Shown here piece by piece: positions 52,122 to 62,539 of a stretch of 64,000 bases of DNA. The position numbers were made by a program, and so were the translations under genes. Position 1 is the stretch's first letter, and every line of letters starts with the position of its first letter. Source of the stretch: Cephalopachus bancanus. Taxonomy: Eukaryota > Chordata > Mammalia > Primates > Tarsiidae. The notes below the pieces were generated by a model. The model ran no database searches, was not told the origin of the DNA, and worked only from the letters and a program-made list of their open reading frames with translations. Where the stretch lies: assembly GCA_027257055.1 (NCBI GenBank), contig JAPVLO010000894.1:62001-126000 (forward strand), written 5' to 3'.

Positions 52122-52378
52122 GAGGCCGAGGCGAGAGGATTGCCTCAGTGCACGGGTTCGAGACCAACCTGGGCAGCTCGGTGAGACCTCGTCTCTACGG
52201 TAAATAACTAAATAAATTAGCTGGGCGTGGCGGTGCCTGTAGCTCCAGCTACTTGGAAGCCTGAGGCAGAAGGATGGCCTGAGCCCAGCAGGTCGAGACT
52301 CCGGTGGCCAGGGAACAACGTGCCACTGCACTCCAGCCAGGGCGAGAGTGAGACTCTGACTCAAAAGAAAAAAAGAAA
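52122..52378 (+). repeat. L-Alu lacking the first about 25 bases
   Basis: Begins GGCCGAGGCGAGAGGATTGC directly at the end of the opposite-strand piece, and ends GAGACTCTGACTC. The head-to-head junction has no spacer. Confidence 0.88.
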
Positions 52379-52392
52379 AGAAAAGTGACAGC

Positions 52393-52672
52393 TGAGACTG
52401 GATGCGGTGGCTCATACCTGCCATCCCAGCAGTTTGGGAGGCCGAGGCAGGAGAATTGCCAGAGCCAGGAGTTTGAGACCAGCCCGGGTAAAATGGCAAT
52501 CACATCTCTTAAAAAAAAAAAAATCAGCCCGGTGTGGTGATACTTGTCTGTAACCCCAGCTACTTGGGAGGCTGAGGGGAGGATTGCCTGAGCCGGTGGT
52601 GAGCCTGAGTCATGCCTGTGTCACTGCACTCCAGCCTAGGCAGAAGAACGAGACCCCAAGTCACCAAAAACG
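52393..52672 (+). repeat. Alu, AluJ-like, full length
   Basis: GACTGGATGCGGTGGCTCATA to CGAGACCCCAAGTC. Confidence 0.9.
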
Positions 52673-52678
52673 GATAGC

Positions 52679-52962
52679 TGGCTGGGTTCGATGGCTCCGC
52701 CTGCAATACCAGCAGCACTTTGGGAGGCTGAGGCGCCCGCGGGTTAGCGACCAGCCTGGGCAACTTGGCAAGACCTTGTCTCTACAATAAATCAAAAAAC
52801 TAACTGGGTGTGGTGGCATGCATCTATAGTTCCAGCTACTTGGAAGACTGAGGTGAAAGGATTGCCTGAGCCCAGCACATTGAGACTGTGGTGGCCGTGA
52901 GCATGCCACCGCACTCCAGCCTGGGCGACAGAGTGAGACTCTGACTCAAAAAAAAAAAGATG
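52679..52962 (+). repeat. L-Alu, intermediate
   Basis: GGCTGGGTTCGATGGCTCCGC to GTGAGACTCTGACTC(A)11. The left arm has a short deletion before CGCGGGTTAGCGACC. Confidence 0.9.
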
Positions 52963-53003
52963 CCACTACTCACCTGTTACAATGGTGAAAATTTTTAAAA
53001 AAC
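52963..53003 (+). repeat. L1 ORF2 scrap
   Basis: GCCACTACTCACCTGTTACAATGG then TGAAAATTTTTAAAAAACAG. It continues after the Alus at 53424. A decayed, non-coding relic. Confidence 0.55.
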
Positions 53004-53124
<121 letters not shown>

Positions 53125-53134
53125 TTAGATTTTT

Positions 53135-53410
53135 TTTGGAGTCTCACTCTGTTGTCCAGGATGAAGTGCAGTGGCACACTCATGGCCACCCCAGCGTCGA
53201 CCTGCTGGGCTCCGGCGATCCTTCCGCCTTAGCCTTCCAAGTAGCCGGAACTACAGGCGTGCGCTACCACGCCCAGCTAATTTTTTGATTTATTGTAGAG
53301 ATGAGGTCTCGCCAAGTTGCCCGGGCGAGTCTCAAACCCGCAGGCTCAGGCAATCCACTCACCTCAGCCTCCCAAGGCGTGGGATTACAGGCTGAGCCAC
53401 CGAGCCGACT
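53135..53410 (-). repeat. L-Alu, full length
   Basis: Short T tail, GGAGTCTCACTCTGTTGTCC to GAGCCACCGAGCCGAC. Exact 13 bp TSD TATTTAGATTTTT is at 53122-53134 and 53411-53423. Confidence 0.95.
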
Positions 53411-53423
53411 TATTTAGATTTTT

Positions 53424-53675
53424 AAAAAGTGAAACAGATCAGCCCAAGTGCTGACAAGGATGTGGAGCTACTGAAACTCTCATACGTTGCTGGTGGGTTT
53501 GGCAGTTTCTTGTCAAGAAGCACTTGCTATACGACCCAACAATCCCATTTCCAGGTGTTTCCCCCAAATAAAGGAAGGCTTGTTGTGGCCACACACAGCT
53601 CTCTAGGTAGGCGTTTGGAGCGGTTTATTCAGAATTGCAAACAACTAGAAACAAGCCAAGTGTCCTCCCCAAGGT
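53424..53675 (+). repeat. Old L1 ORF2 3' region, decayed
   Basis: AGTGCTGACAAGGATGTGGAG, TCATACGTTGCTGGTGGGTTT, ATACGACCCAACAATCCCATT, ACAACTAGAAACAAGCCAAG in the order of L1 ORF2. It has internal deletions and is not a functional reading frame. Confidence 0.8.
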
Positions 53676-53689
53676 CTCCCACCGTTCTT

Positions 53690-54040
53690 CCTCTTGCCGA
53701 GCCTCGGTCTGCAGGTGCCTCCTGGGCTCCCAGTTCCTTTCAGTCCCCGCAGTCCTCCCACATGCAGCCAGAGGGAAGTCACTCCTCCCCATGAAATCCC
53801 CTGGTGGCCTCCCGCAGCTTAGAATAAAATCCAAACACCTGGCCCCGGGCCCTGGAGGCCGTGGGGGCCAGCCCTGCCCTCCCCTCCCCACTTCCAGCCA
53901 CACTGACCGGCGTTTCTTGAGCACACTGAGCACCCCCACCCCAGGGCCTTTGCACCGGCTGTTCTCTCGGCCTGCAGCATCCTCTTCCCACTCAAGCTCT
54001 CCTGGCCTGACTGCCTCCTACTCCTGACATCTCTGGGAAG
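53690..54040 (+). repeat. L2 3' region
   Basis: CATGAAATCCCCTGGTGGCC, TCCCGCAGCTTAGAATAAAA, TCCAAACACCTGGCCC, CCCAGGGCCTTTGCACCGGC, TGTTCTCTCGGCC. Confidence 0.9.
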
Positions 54041-54129
54041 GACCCTCCTAAGTCCCCACGCCCCGTCTCAGCTAGCAGCCCCCGGCCCCTCTGGCCCCCG
54101 AGGCCCTGTGCACTCTTCCCAGGCAACAG

Positions 54130-54240
54130 TGCTGTCCTTCCTGGAATATGAGTTCAAATCCCTGCTCAGCCCCTTCACCTGGAGGACCTTGGGCTGGGAC
54201 TCACATCTCCTCACCTGTAAAATGAGGCAGGGGGGCGGTG
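54130..54240 (+). repeat. MIR fragment
   Basis: GAGTTCAAATCCCTGCTCAGC, ACCTTGGGCTGGGACTCAC, CTCACCTGTAAAATGAGGC. Confidence 0.85.
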
Positions 54241-54324
54241 AGGCTGGCCTCCCTTCCTGGGCTCCAGAACCACTCGCTGTCGCCTTGGCAAGGTCCTGCA
54301 CAGATGGTACGGTGTCCTCAAGCA

Positions 54325-54400
54325 CAGGTGAACTGTCAGCTCCCTAGGACGGACATTTGTCTGCTGCTCACTGCTGTGTCACTCGTGCCCAGAATCGCCG
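54325..54400 (+). repeat. L2 3' end
   Basis: GAACTGTCAGCTCCCTAGGAC, TGCTGCTCACTGCTGTGTCAC, TCGTGCCCAGAATCG. Confidence 0.75.
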
Positions 54401-54599
54401 CGCCACCCTAGGGCTGAGCGCAGGGGGTACTGGATACAGCTACAGGGGTCCAGAGCTGGAGCCGTGGACGTCCTGCAGACTGCTCGCCAGGGAGGAGACG
54501 GGGTGGGAGCCAGAGCCCATCAGGGCACCACCCTCGCCTTCCCAAGAAATGGGAATGACCTGGGCCTGCAGCAGGGCGGATCTCGTTCAAATGCTGGCG

Positions 54600-54676
54600 T
54601 CTGAACAGTCACCACATGACCCAGAAGTGCCACTTCTCTATTTCCCAAGAGAATAAAAACTTATCAGATGTACTTT
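54600..54676 (+). repeat. L1 ORF2 scrap
   Basis: CACCACATGACCCAGAAGTGC, CACTTCTCTATTTCCCAAGAG, AATAAAAACTTATCAG. It resembles L1 ORF2 'catatgacccagcaattcc' and following. Confidence 0.6.
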
Positions 54677-54685
54677 CTGTGTAGC

Positions 54686-54909
54686 TTTTTTTTTCTTTTT
54701 TTTTTTTTTGCGTTGGAGTCTCACTCTGTCGCCCAGACTGGAGTGCAGTGGCCGCTCCCAGCCACCGCAGCCTTGACCTGCCGGGCTCCAGTGATCCTTC
54801 CACCTCAGCCTTCCGAGTAGCTGGAATTACAGGCGTGCGCTACCACGCCCGGCTGATTTTTTTTATTTTACTGTAGAGATGAGGTCTCGCTGCCCAGGCG
54901 GGTCACGAA
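54686..54909 (-). repeat. L-Alu, 5'-truncated at the T-loop, short-linker subtype
   Basis: T-rich tail, GCGTTGGAGTCTCACTCTGTC to CTCGCTGCCCAGGCGGGTC then ACGAA, so the sense start is TTCGTGACCCGCC. Degenerate TSD CTGTGTAGCTTTT / CTGTACAGCATTTT starts at 54677 and 54910. It carries the A to T change. Confidence 0.93.
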
Positions 54910-55003
54910 CTGTACAGCATTTTATTATATAAAAACTGCATCTGAGAAAACTGAAACATACACACACTTACCTACTGAAATGGCTAAAATAAAAGATAAA
55001 AAC
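54910..55003 (+). repeat. L1 fragment, split by an Alu
   Basis: ACACACTTACCTACTGAAATGG then CTAAAATAAAAGATAAAAAC (L1 ORF2 'agaatggctaaaat...'). It continues at 55309. Confidence 0.65.
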
Positions 55004-55295
55004 TGGCTGGGCACAGTGGTTCGTGCCTGTAATCCCAGCACTCTAGGAGGCAGAAGTGAGAGGATTGCATGAGTCCAGGAGTTCAAGACCAGACTGGGCA
55101 ACTTGGCAAGACCTTGTCTCTACAATAAATGAAAAAATTAGCCAGGCGTGGTGGCACATGCCTGTAATCCCAGCTACTCAGGAGTCTGAGGAGAAGGATC
55201 ACCTGAACCCAGGAGGCAGAGGCTGCAGGGAGCGGTGAGCCTGCCCCTGCACTCCAGCCTGGAAGACAAAGCGAGACCCCGACTCAAAGCAAATA
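55004..55295 (+). repeat. Alu inserted in L1
   Basis: TGGCTGGGCACAGTGGTTCG to CGAGACCCCGACTCAAAGC. Exact 13 bp TSD AAAAGATAAAAAC is at 54991-55003 and 55296-55308. Confidence 0.95.
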
Positions 55296-55308
55296 AAAAG
55301 ATAAAAAC

Positions 55309-55830
55309 AGATAATAACAAGTGCTGACAAGGATGCAGGACAACTTGCACTCTCTCACACATGGCCTATAGACCACACAAAACCCTGCGCAGGAATGTCC
55401 ACAGCAGCCTTCTTTTATCATAAGAGCCCAAAATTGAGAGCAACCTCAGCATCCACCACTTGGACAAATGTAGGGTATCTGTCCATGCGATGGAGTCCGA
55501 TTCCTCCATGAGAAGAATGACATTCTGATACGTGCTGCAACACGGAGGAACCTCATAAACGTGAAGTAACATGCAAGGAGCCAGACACAGAGACCACGTG
55601 ATGGCATGTGCAACCTGCTTCTATGAAATAAACAGGCAGATCCACGGCGACAGAAAGCAGAGATGGGCGTGGCGAGCTGGCCTTGGGCTTCTCTTTCGGG
55701 CGATGCCTGTTCTGGGATCGGGGAGCGATGACGGCTGACGGCCTGTGCATCCGCGAGACCCACTGGACTGCGTCCCTTCCATGATGGCTTGTGTGGTCCG
55801 TGAGTTCTATCTCAATGAAGCCACTTAAAC
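55309..55830 (+). repeat. Old L1 ORF2 end and 3' UTR, decayed
   Basis: AAGTGCTGACAAGGATGCAGG, CCACTTGGACAAATGTAGGG, GAAACAGG-like AATAAACAGGCAGATCCACGG, GAGCCAGACACAGAGACCACG follow L1 order. Many breaks, with no intact frame. Confidence 0.75.
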
Positions 55831-55921
55831 ACATTCCGAAGCTGGGACCAAAGCGAGGCCCAAACGTTACCTGTACAATGACTGTTTGTGTATCTAACCA
55901 TGGATTGTACCCCACATCTTT

Positions 55922-56212
55922 TTTCTTTTTGAGTCGGAGTCTCCCTCTGTCGCCCAGGCTGAAGGGCAATGGCACACTCCCGGCCACCGCCGCCTCGACC
56001 TGCTGGGCTCAGGTGATCCTTCTGCCTCAGCCTTCCAAGTAGCTGGGACCACAGGCACGTGCCACCACACCAGGCTGATTTTTTGATTTATTGTAGAGAT
56101 GAGGTCTTGCCAAGTTGCCCAGGCTGGTCTCGAACCCCTGAGCTCAGGCAATCGTCTCACTTCCGCCTCCCAGAGTGCTGGGATGACAGGAGGGAGCCAC
56201 TGCACCCAACCA
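55922..56212 (-). repeat. Alu, intermediate type, full length
   Basis: GAGTCGGAGTCTCCCTCTGTC to GAGGGAGCCACTGCACCCAACC. Exact 14 bp TSD TACCCCACATCTTT is at 55908-55921 and 56213-56226. Confidence 0.95.
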
Positions 56213-56240
56213 TACCCCACATCTTTAAAATAAAAAAGTT

Positions 56241-56570
56241 AAGCCGGGTTCGGTGGCTCAGCCTGTAATCCCCACGCTTTGGGAGGCTGAGGTGAGTGGA
56301 TTGCCTGAGCCCGCGGGTTTGAGACCCGCCTGGGCAACTTGGCGAGACCTCATCCTACAATAAATAAAAAATTAGCTGGGCATGGTAGCATGCACCTGTA
56401 GTTCCAGCTACTTGGAAGGCTGAGGCGGAAGGATCGCCGGAGCCCAGCAGGTCGAGGCTGCGGTGGCCGGGAGCGGCTACTACACTCCAGTCTGGGCAAC
56501 AGAGTGAGACTCCAACTCAAAAAAATAATAATAATAATGATAATAATAAAAACAAACAAAAAAACACTTT
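56241..56570 (+). repeat. L-Alu, full length, with (AAT)n tail
   Basis: GCCGGGTTCGGTGGCTCAGCC, CGCGGGTTTGAGACCCGCC, CCAACTC then AATAATAATAATAATGATAA. Confidence 0.93.
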
Positions 56571-56596
56571 CTGGGGTCTCTTAAAGATACAGTGAG

Positions 56597-56886
56597 CCGG
56601 GCTCGGTGGCTCAGCCTGTAATCCCGTGCTTTGGGAGGCCAAGGTGAGTGGACTGCCTGAGACCGTGGGTTCGAGACCCACCTGAGCAACTTGGCGAGAA
56701 CTCATCTCTACAATAAATCAAAAAATTAGCCGGGCGTGGTAGCTCGCGCCTGTAGTTCCAGCTACGAGGAAGGCTGAGGCTGAAGGATCACCGGAGCCCA
56801 GCAGGTCGAGGCTGCAGTGGCCAGGAGCATGCCACTGCCCTCCAGCCTGGGCGACAGAGTGAGACTCCAACTCAAAAAAAAAAAAA
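56597..56886 (+). repeat. L-Alu, full length
   Basis: GCCGGGCTCGGTGGCTCAGC with GTGGGTTCGAGACCCACC (both stem halves changed). Exact 14 bp TSD AAAGATACAGTGAG is at 56583-56596 and 56887-56900. Confidence 0.95.
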
Positions 56887-56900
56887 AAAGATACAGTGAG

Positions 56901-57255
56901 AAGGAAAGCAGCCTGGTGCCAGAGCTCACCCAGGGGCCGTGTCCTTGGATGGGTCCTTTGTTCTTTCTGAGCTCAGTCCCTGCCTCTCTCAGAGGGGCTG
57001 TTACCCACCCACCTGTTTCCCTGGCATGGCTGAGTCACCATGAGCACCCTCCAAGGTGACTGTCACGGCCTCCGTGGGTAGCAGCCTATTCGGGGGGCGG
57101 GGAGAAGTGGCTGCCCCTAGACACAGGGGCCACAGGGGAATGCAGGCCCCTGGCAGTGCCCAGATGTCTCCCACAGCCCTCAAGAGTGGACAGGGTGGCT
57201 GGGACTGCTGAGACCTGGACGCTCTACATCCCATGACACGGCCAAGTGTTGCACA

Positions 57256-57257
<2 letters not shown>
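56901..57257. other. Single-copy DNA, no feature seen
   Basis: Nothing recognised. Confidence 0.35.
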
Positions 57258-57306
<49 letters not shown>

Positions 57307-57307
57307 T
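57258..57307. repeat. (TG)n microsatellite
   Basis: About 23 to 24 uninterrupted TG units. Confidence 0.95.
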
Positions 57308-57340
57308 GTTTCTTGTTTAAAAGAAAAATACATGCTCATA

Positions 57341-57626
57341 GCCGGGCTCGGTGGCTCAGCCTGTAATCCCGCGCCTTTAGAAGGCTGAGGTGAGTGGATT
57401 GCCTGAGCCCGCGGGTTCGAGACCCGCCTGGGCAGCGAGACCTCATCTCTACAATAAATCAAAAAATCAGCCGGGCGTGGTAGTGCATGCCTGTAATTCC
57501 GGCTAGTCGGAAGGCTGAGGCGGAAGAATCGCCGGAGCCCAGCAGGTCGAGGCTGCAGTGGCCGGTAGCGGCCACTGCGCTCCAGTCTGGGCGACAGAGG
57601 GAGACTCCAACTCAAAAAAAAAAGAA
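57341..57626 (+). repeat. L-Alu, youngest-looking, short-linker subtype
   Basis: Nearly all CpGs are intact, with CGCGGGTTCGAGACCCGCC and GGGCAGCGAGACC. Exact 19 bp TSD AAGAAAAATACATGCTCAT is at 57321-57339 and 57627-57645. Confidence 0.96.
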
Positions 57627-57676
57627 AAGAAAAATACATGCTCATTATAGCAATTCAGAGATTTACAAAACAGAAC

Positions 57677-58452
<776 letters not shown>

Positions 58453-58537
58453 CTTCATTCATTCATTCATTCATTCACTGAATCATTCAAGAAGCATTTC
58501 ACACTGCTAGCCATGTGCCAGGCTCACGCTTCCTCTG
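58453..58537 (-). repeat. L2 3' end with (ATTC)n
   Basis: TTCATTCATTCATTCATTCA, AAGAAGCATTTCACACTGC, ATGTGCCAGGCTCACGC. Confidence 0.8.
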
Positions 58538-58587
58538 TTCGTGTGCTATGTATGCAATATGTATTTTATTGTATTTTGATTTGTTTA

Positions 58588-58875
58588 TCTTTGAGTCGAA
58601 GTCTCACTCTCTCGCCCAAGCTAGAGTGCAGTGGCACGCTCCCGGCCACCGCAGCCTCGACCTGCTGGGCTCAGGCGATCCTTCCGCCTCAGCCTTCCGA
58701 GTAGCTGGAACTGCAGGCAAGCACCACCATGCCCAGCTCATTTTTTGACTTATCGTAGAGACGAGGTCTCGCCAAGTTGCCCAGGCGGGTCTCAGACCCT
58801 CAGGCTCAGGCAATCCTCTCGCTTCCGCCTCCCAAAGTGCTGGGATTACAGGGCTGAACCACCGTGCCCGGTTCA
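58588..58875 (-). repeat. L-Alu, full length
   Basis: GAGTCGAAGTCTCACTCTCTC to GGGCTGAACCACCGTGCCCGG. Confidence 0.93.
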
Positions 58876-58934
58876 ACATGAGATTACAGATCATCATTTA
58901 TAATTGCTAAGTTCTCAGAGCACGCGGGCCCCAG

Positions 58935-59098
58935 TTAGCGTGTGCCCTTCCTTCGTGCCAGGCACTGACAGTACTCGCCTGGCACACCGTGTCTATGGGT
59001 CCCCAGGTTGCTGCGTCCTTTCAACACACCTTCTTGTGAGGTCCAGTGAGGCCCAGAGGAGGCAGGAACCCGTCCAGGGCCACAGAGTGAGGCCTTGG
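58935..59098 (-). repeat. MIR fragment
   Basis: CCTTCGTGCCAGGCACTGACA, GAGGCCCAGAGGAGGCAGG, CCAGGGCCACAGAGTGAGG. Confidence 0.75.
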
Positions 59099-59309
59099 TG
59101 GCTTCTGGGCCTTCAAGGGAAGGACGGAGGGGTGTGGGAAAGCCCCTAGCCCAGCCCTGGGATGAAACACCCCAGTGGTCTTTCCTGGAGGGAGCCCTGC
59201 CCCACACACTCTGGTGAGTGACCCTTGGCTTCGTTTCTCCTCACTGCTGCCCCTCCATCTCCAATAAAGCTTTCACTTTTGGCCATGACTGCAGTCAAAT
59301 AGAACTGGT

Positions 59310-59604
59310 GAGCCGGGCTTGGTGGCTCAGCCTGTCATCCCGCGCCTTTGGGAGGCCGAGGTGAGTGGATGGCCTGAGCCCGCGGGTTCGAGACCCGCCT
59401 GGGCAACTTGGCGAGGCCTCATCTCTACAATAAATCAAAAATTGGCCAGGCGTGGTAGCGCGCGCCTGTAGTTCCAGCTACTCGGAAGGCTGAGGCGGAA
59501 GGATCGCCGGAGCCCGGCAGGTCGAGGCCGCGGTGGCCGGGAGCGGCCACTGCACTCCAGTCTGGGCAACAGAGTGAGACTCCAACTCAAAAAAATAAAT
59601 AAAT
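59310..59604 (+). repeat. L-Alu, full length
   Basis: GCCGGGCTTGGTGGCTCAGCC, CGCGGGTTCGAGACCCGCC, GGTGGCCGGGAGCGGCCAC. TSD AAATAGA(A/G)CTGG is at 59297-59308 and 59606-59617. Confidence 0.95.
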
Positions 59605-59756
59605 AAAATAGAGCTGGGTTTGGGAGCACTGGGTCCCCCAACCTAAGGACCTTCCAGCTTGTACCTAGGAGCGGGTCAAGTCCGGCCAGACTCCAATGTC
59701 CAGGCTTCAGGCTCCTCCAGACCTGGGCTGCCCATCATGGTGGGTGAGATTCCAGG

Positions 59757-59894
59757 GGAGTCGGTGTGGTGGCTCATGCCTGTAATCCCACACTTTGGAA
59801 GGCCAAGGTGGGAGAATTGTTTGAGTCCAGGACTTTGAGACCAGCCTGAACACCCTAGCAAGAGCTCATCTCTACAAAAATTCAAAAAATTAGG
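59757..59894 (+). repeat. Alu left monomer
   Basis: AGTCGGTGTGGTGGCTCATGC to CTCATCTCTACAAAAATTC. Confidence 0.88.
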
Positions 59895-60182
59895 CTGGGC
59901 ACAGTGGCTCACACCTGCCATCCCAGCACTTTGGGAGGCGGAGACGAGAGGATTGTCTGAGCCCGCGGATTTGAGACTGACCTGGGCAACATGCGAGACC
60001 TCATCTCTACAATAAATCAAAAAATGAGCCGGGCATGGGGGCGCGCACCTGTAGTTCCAGCTACTCAGAACTGGAGGATTGCCTGAGCCCAGCAGGTGGA
60101 GGCTGCGGTGGCCGTGAGCGTGCCCCTGCACGCCAGCCTGGGCCACAGAATGAGACTCCAACTAAAAAAAAAAAAAAAAAAA
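59895..60182 (+). repeat. L-Alu, intermediate, full length
   Basis: GGCTGGGCACAGTGGCTCACA head (old), CAATAAATCAAAAAATGAG linker (L-type) and GGTGGCCGTGAGCGTG arm. Confidence 0.92.
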
Positions 60183-60439
60183 AAGATCACCTGTGCCACA
60201 GGTGTAACCTGGCATGAAGTTTGTCTGGTGTCGTCACAGTGATTCTGAGGGCGACTGGCCTAGCAGGTGCTCTTTGTCTCCCGGGGCCTCCGTTTTTCTC
60301 AGGTGCTGCAAAGTCCAGAGCAGGCATCGTCCTTGCCTTCCCTCACTCTTCCCACTCAAGTGTCGCCAATCCACCTCCCCCTCTTCTGCCAGCGCCACGA
60401 GACGTGGCCATCCTCAGCTGTCCTCGCTGTGGCCAGGCC
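60183..60439. other. Low-feature DNA
   Basis: Possibly the decayed start of the L2 below. No exon. Confidence 0.35.
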
Positions 60440-60640
60440 TGTTCCCCACAGGTATCTTTCCAAAGAAAAATTCACTCCCTCCTCTGCCTGGCCCCTCCCA
60501 TGGCTCCCCAGTGCCTTCAGGATAAATCCACAGGCTCCCCCAGACCTGCGGGGTCCTGGCCCCAATCGCCCCTGACCTCGTCCTCCGAGACACTCACCCC
60601 GGTATCTGCGCCACCGTGACCTCAGAGGTCTTGGGTCGAG
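60440..60640 (+). repeat. L2 3' region
   Basis: CCCATGGCTCCCCAGTGCCTT, CAGGATAAATCCACAGGCTC, GGGTCCTGGCCCCAATCGCC. Confidence 0.75.
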
Positions 60641-60834
60641 AGCCCTGTTCTGCAAGAGCCATGGAGGCAAAATCCAACTCACTTCCTCGTCTCCTCCTAA
60701 GGGACCTCGCCTCCAGGCTGGCTTCCTGACTCACCCGCAGGGTTTGGTGAATGAATAATAAACAGCTCCTGGGTCCATCCAAGGCCCCGAGGGAGACTTG
60801 CCAAACCCTTGGCTGTAGCCACCTGCCGTGGCTG

Positions 60835-60908
60835 AGTTGTGTCCCTGAAAGAGATATGCTCTAGTCCCAGTCCCCAGGCCTGTGGAGGGACACAGCCTGC
60901 TGAGCTCT
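60835..60908 (+). repeat. Ancient interspersed repeat, first part (family not named)
   Basis: GAGTTGTGTCCCTGAAAGAG, ATATGCTCTAGTCCCAGTCCC resembles the 'attgtgtccc...atatgttgaagtcctaacccc' start of a common mammalian repeat. It is interrupted by the Alu. Confidence 0.5.
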
Positions 60909-61195
60909 TGCTTATTTTTTGAGTCGGGGTTTCGCTGTCACCTGGAGAGCAGTGGCGCCGTCCCGGTTCACCACAGCCTTGGCTTCCTGAGCTCCGGCGA
61001 TCCTTGTGCCTCGGCCTTCTGAGCTGGGACTACAGACGCACGCCACCACACCCACCCATTTTTTGATTTTTTTTTGTAGAGATGAGTCTCCCTATGTTGC
61101 CCAGGCTGGTTGCAAATGCCTGGCCCCAAGCAATCCCCCTGCCTCAGCTTCCCAAGGTGCTGGGACTACAGGCGTGAGCCATGGTGCCCAGCCAC
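60909..61195 (-). repeat. Alu, AluJ-like, inserted
   Basis: GAGTCGGGGTTTCGCTGTCAC to GGCGTGAGCCATGGTGCCCAGCC. Confidence 0.9.
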
Positions 61196-61320
61196 GGTGG
61201 ATGTCTGAATTGCAGATTTCTGGCCTCGGTAATTTTTTGAAGGAATTAAATTCCGTTGCCACCCAGTTCGTGGCCATTTTTCAGGGCACTCCTGCGCAAC
61301 AAATATGTCACCCAACTGTG
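61196..61320 (+). repeat. Ancient interspersed repeat, last part
   Basis: TTTCTGGCCTCGGTAATTTTT and GTTGCCACCCAGTTCGTGGCC recall 'ctagcctccagaactgtgag...ttgtttaagccacccagtttgtgg'. It has the same orientation as 60835. Confidence 0.5.
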
Positions 61321-61682
61321 GGTCTCCCAGCAGAGGGAAGTCTGGCCAGGTCCCACCCTCATGAAGCGCCTTCCTAGTCTGGAAGCCTCTCCTGTCCTCC
61401 AGGGGGGAGGTGTGGGACGGGGAAGGGGTGAGGCCGAGGTGATGAGGATGAGGGAGATGGGGAAGGGGTGAGGGGAGGTGACGAGGCCAGAGCTCCAGGC
61501 CCTGTGGGAGGCAGTGGGTGCGATAGTGCCCTGTGTGCCATGTGAGCATGTTGGTTCACTTTTTCAGCTGAGCAGGACATAAATCAAGAGCCCATGGCCT
61601 CGCGCTGGGGACAGTAAGGGCATCAGGACAGAGTATGTTGATCTCATGTCACTCGAGCCTCACATCTCATCTTTTCAATGTT
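61321..61682. other. Low-feature DNA with a short G-rich duplication
   Basis: GGGGAAGGGGTGAGG recurs at about 61419 and 61460. Otherwise nothing. Confidence 0.4.
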
Positions 61683-61697
61683 TAAAATGAGGGAATG

Positions 61698-61980
61698 AAG
61701 CCAGGCTCGGTGGCTCAGCCTGTAATCCCAGCACTTTGGGAGGCTGAGGTGAGTGGATTGCCTGAGCCCGCGGGTTCGAGACCCGCCTGGGCAACTTGGC
61801 GAGACCTTGTCTCTACAACAAATCAAAAAATTAGCCAGGCGTGGCTCCAGCTTCTTGGAAGTCTGAGGTGGAAGGATCGCCGGAGCCCAGCAGGTCAAGG
61901 CTGTGGTGGCCGTGAGCGTGCCACTGCACTCCAGCCTGGATGACAGAGTGAGACTCCAACTCAAAATAAATAAAATAAAA
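61698..61980 (+). repeat. L-Alu, right arm shortened
   Basis: GCCAGGCTCGGTGGCTCAGC, CGCGGGTTCGAGACCCGCC, and a deletion giving CAGGCGTGGCTCCAGC. TSD TAAAATGAGGG(A/G)ATG is at 61683-61697 and 61981-61995. Confidence 0.94.
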
Positions 61981-61995
61981 TAAAATGAGGGGATG

Positions 61996-62192
61996 CATGA
62001 GGATTGCTTGAGCCCAGGAGTTCGATACCAGTCCAGGTGACATAACAAGGTCCTGCCTCTACATAATACAAAATAAAAATTAGCCAAGGATTGCATGAGG
62101 CCAGGAGTTGGAGGCTGTAGTGAGCCATGATTGTGCCACTGGACACCAACCTGGGCAACAGAGTGAGACCCCAACAACAAAATTTAAAAAGT
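61996..62192 (+). repeat. Alu, AluJ-like, 5'-incomplete
   Basis: AGGATTGCTTGAGCCCAGGAG to GAGTGAGACCCCAACAAC, with a short right arm. Confidence 0.85.
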
Positions 62193-62539
62193 AAACGAGA
62201 GAACACATTCCCATAATATTTGTGAGACCGACAACTTGAAAGCAAGGAACGAGGACAGCCCAGATCCCTGCCAGGACGCCCTCGGCCTGCTCGGGGGGCA
62301 CCTGTCGGGAGCTCCGGTCACTAATGCAGCCCAGATGTGCCCAGAGATGGCGCTGGCCCCAGACTCCCTGCCTGGACACTCACAGGGCTTTCCAGTCGGT
62401 TTATTTCCTGGACTCGTTTAGAGAAAGTCCCCGGGGAGGGCCTGGCGGCTGCCCAGACCCCCAAACTCCTGGCCCCGAGTATCCCAACCCAGAGCTCTGA
62501 GCGCTGCTGGGGCCGGGGAGGTTTTGCCGTAGAAACCCA
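62193..62539. other. Single-copy DNA, no feature seen
   Basis: Nothing recognised. Confidence 0.35.

Noticed and set aside
56640..56690. GTGGG/CCCAC in one Alu as proof of compensatory selection on the T-arm
   Set aside because: Both changes are CpG transitions (C to T and G to A), so paired decay can occur without selection.
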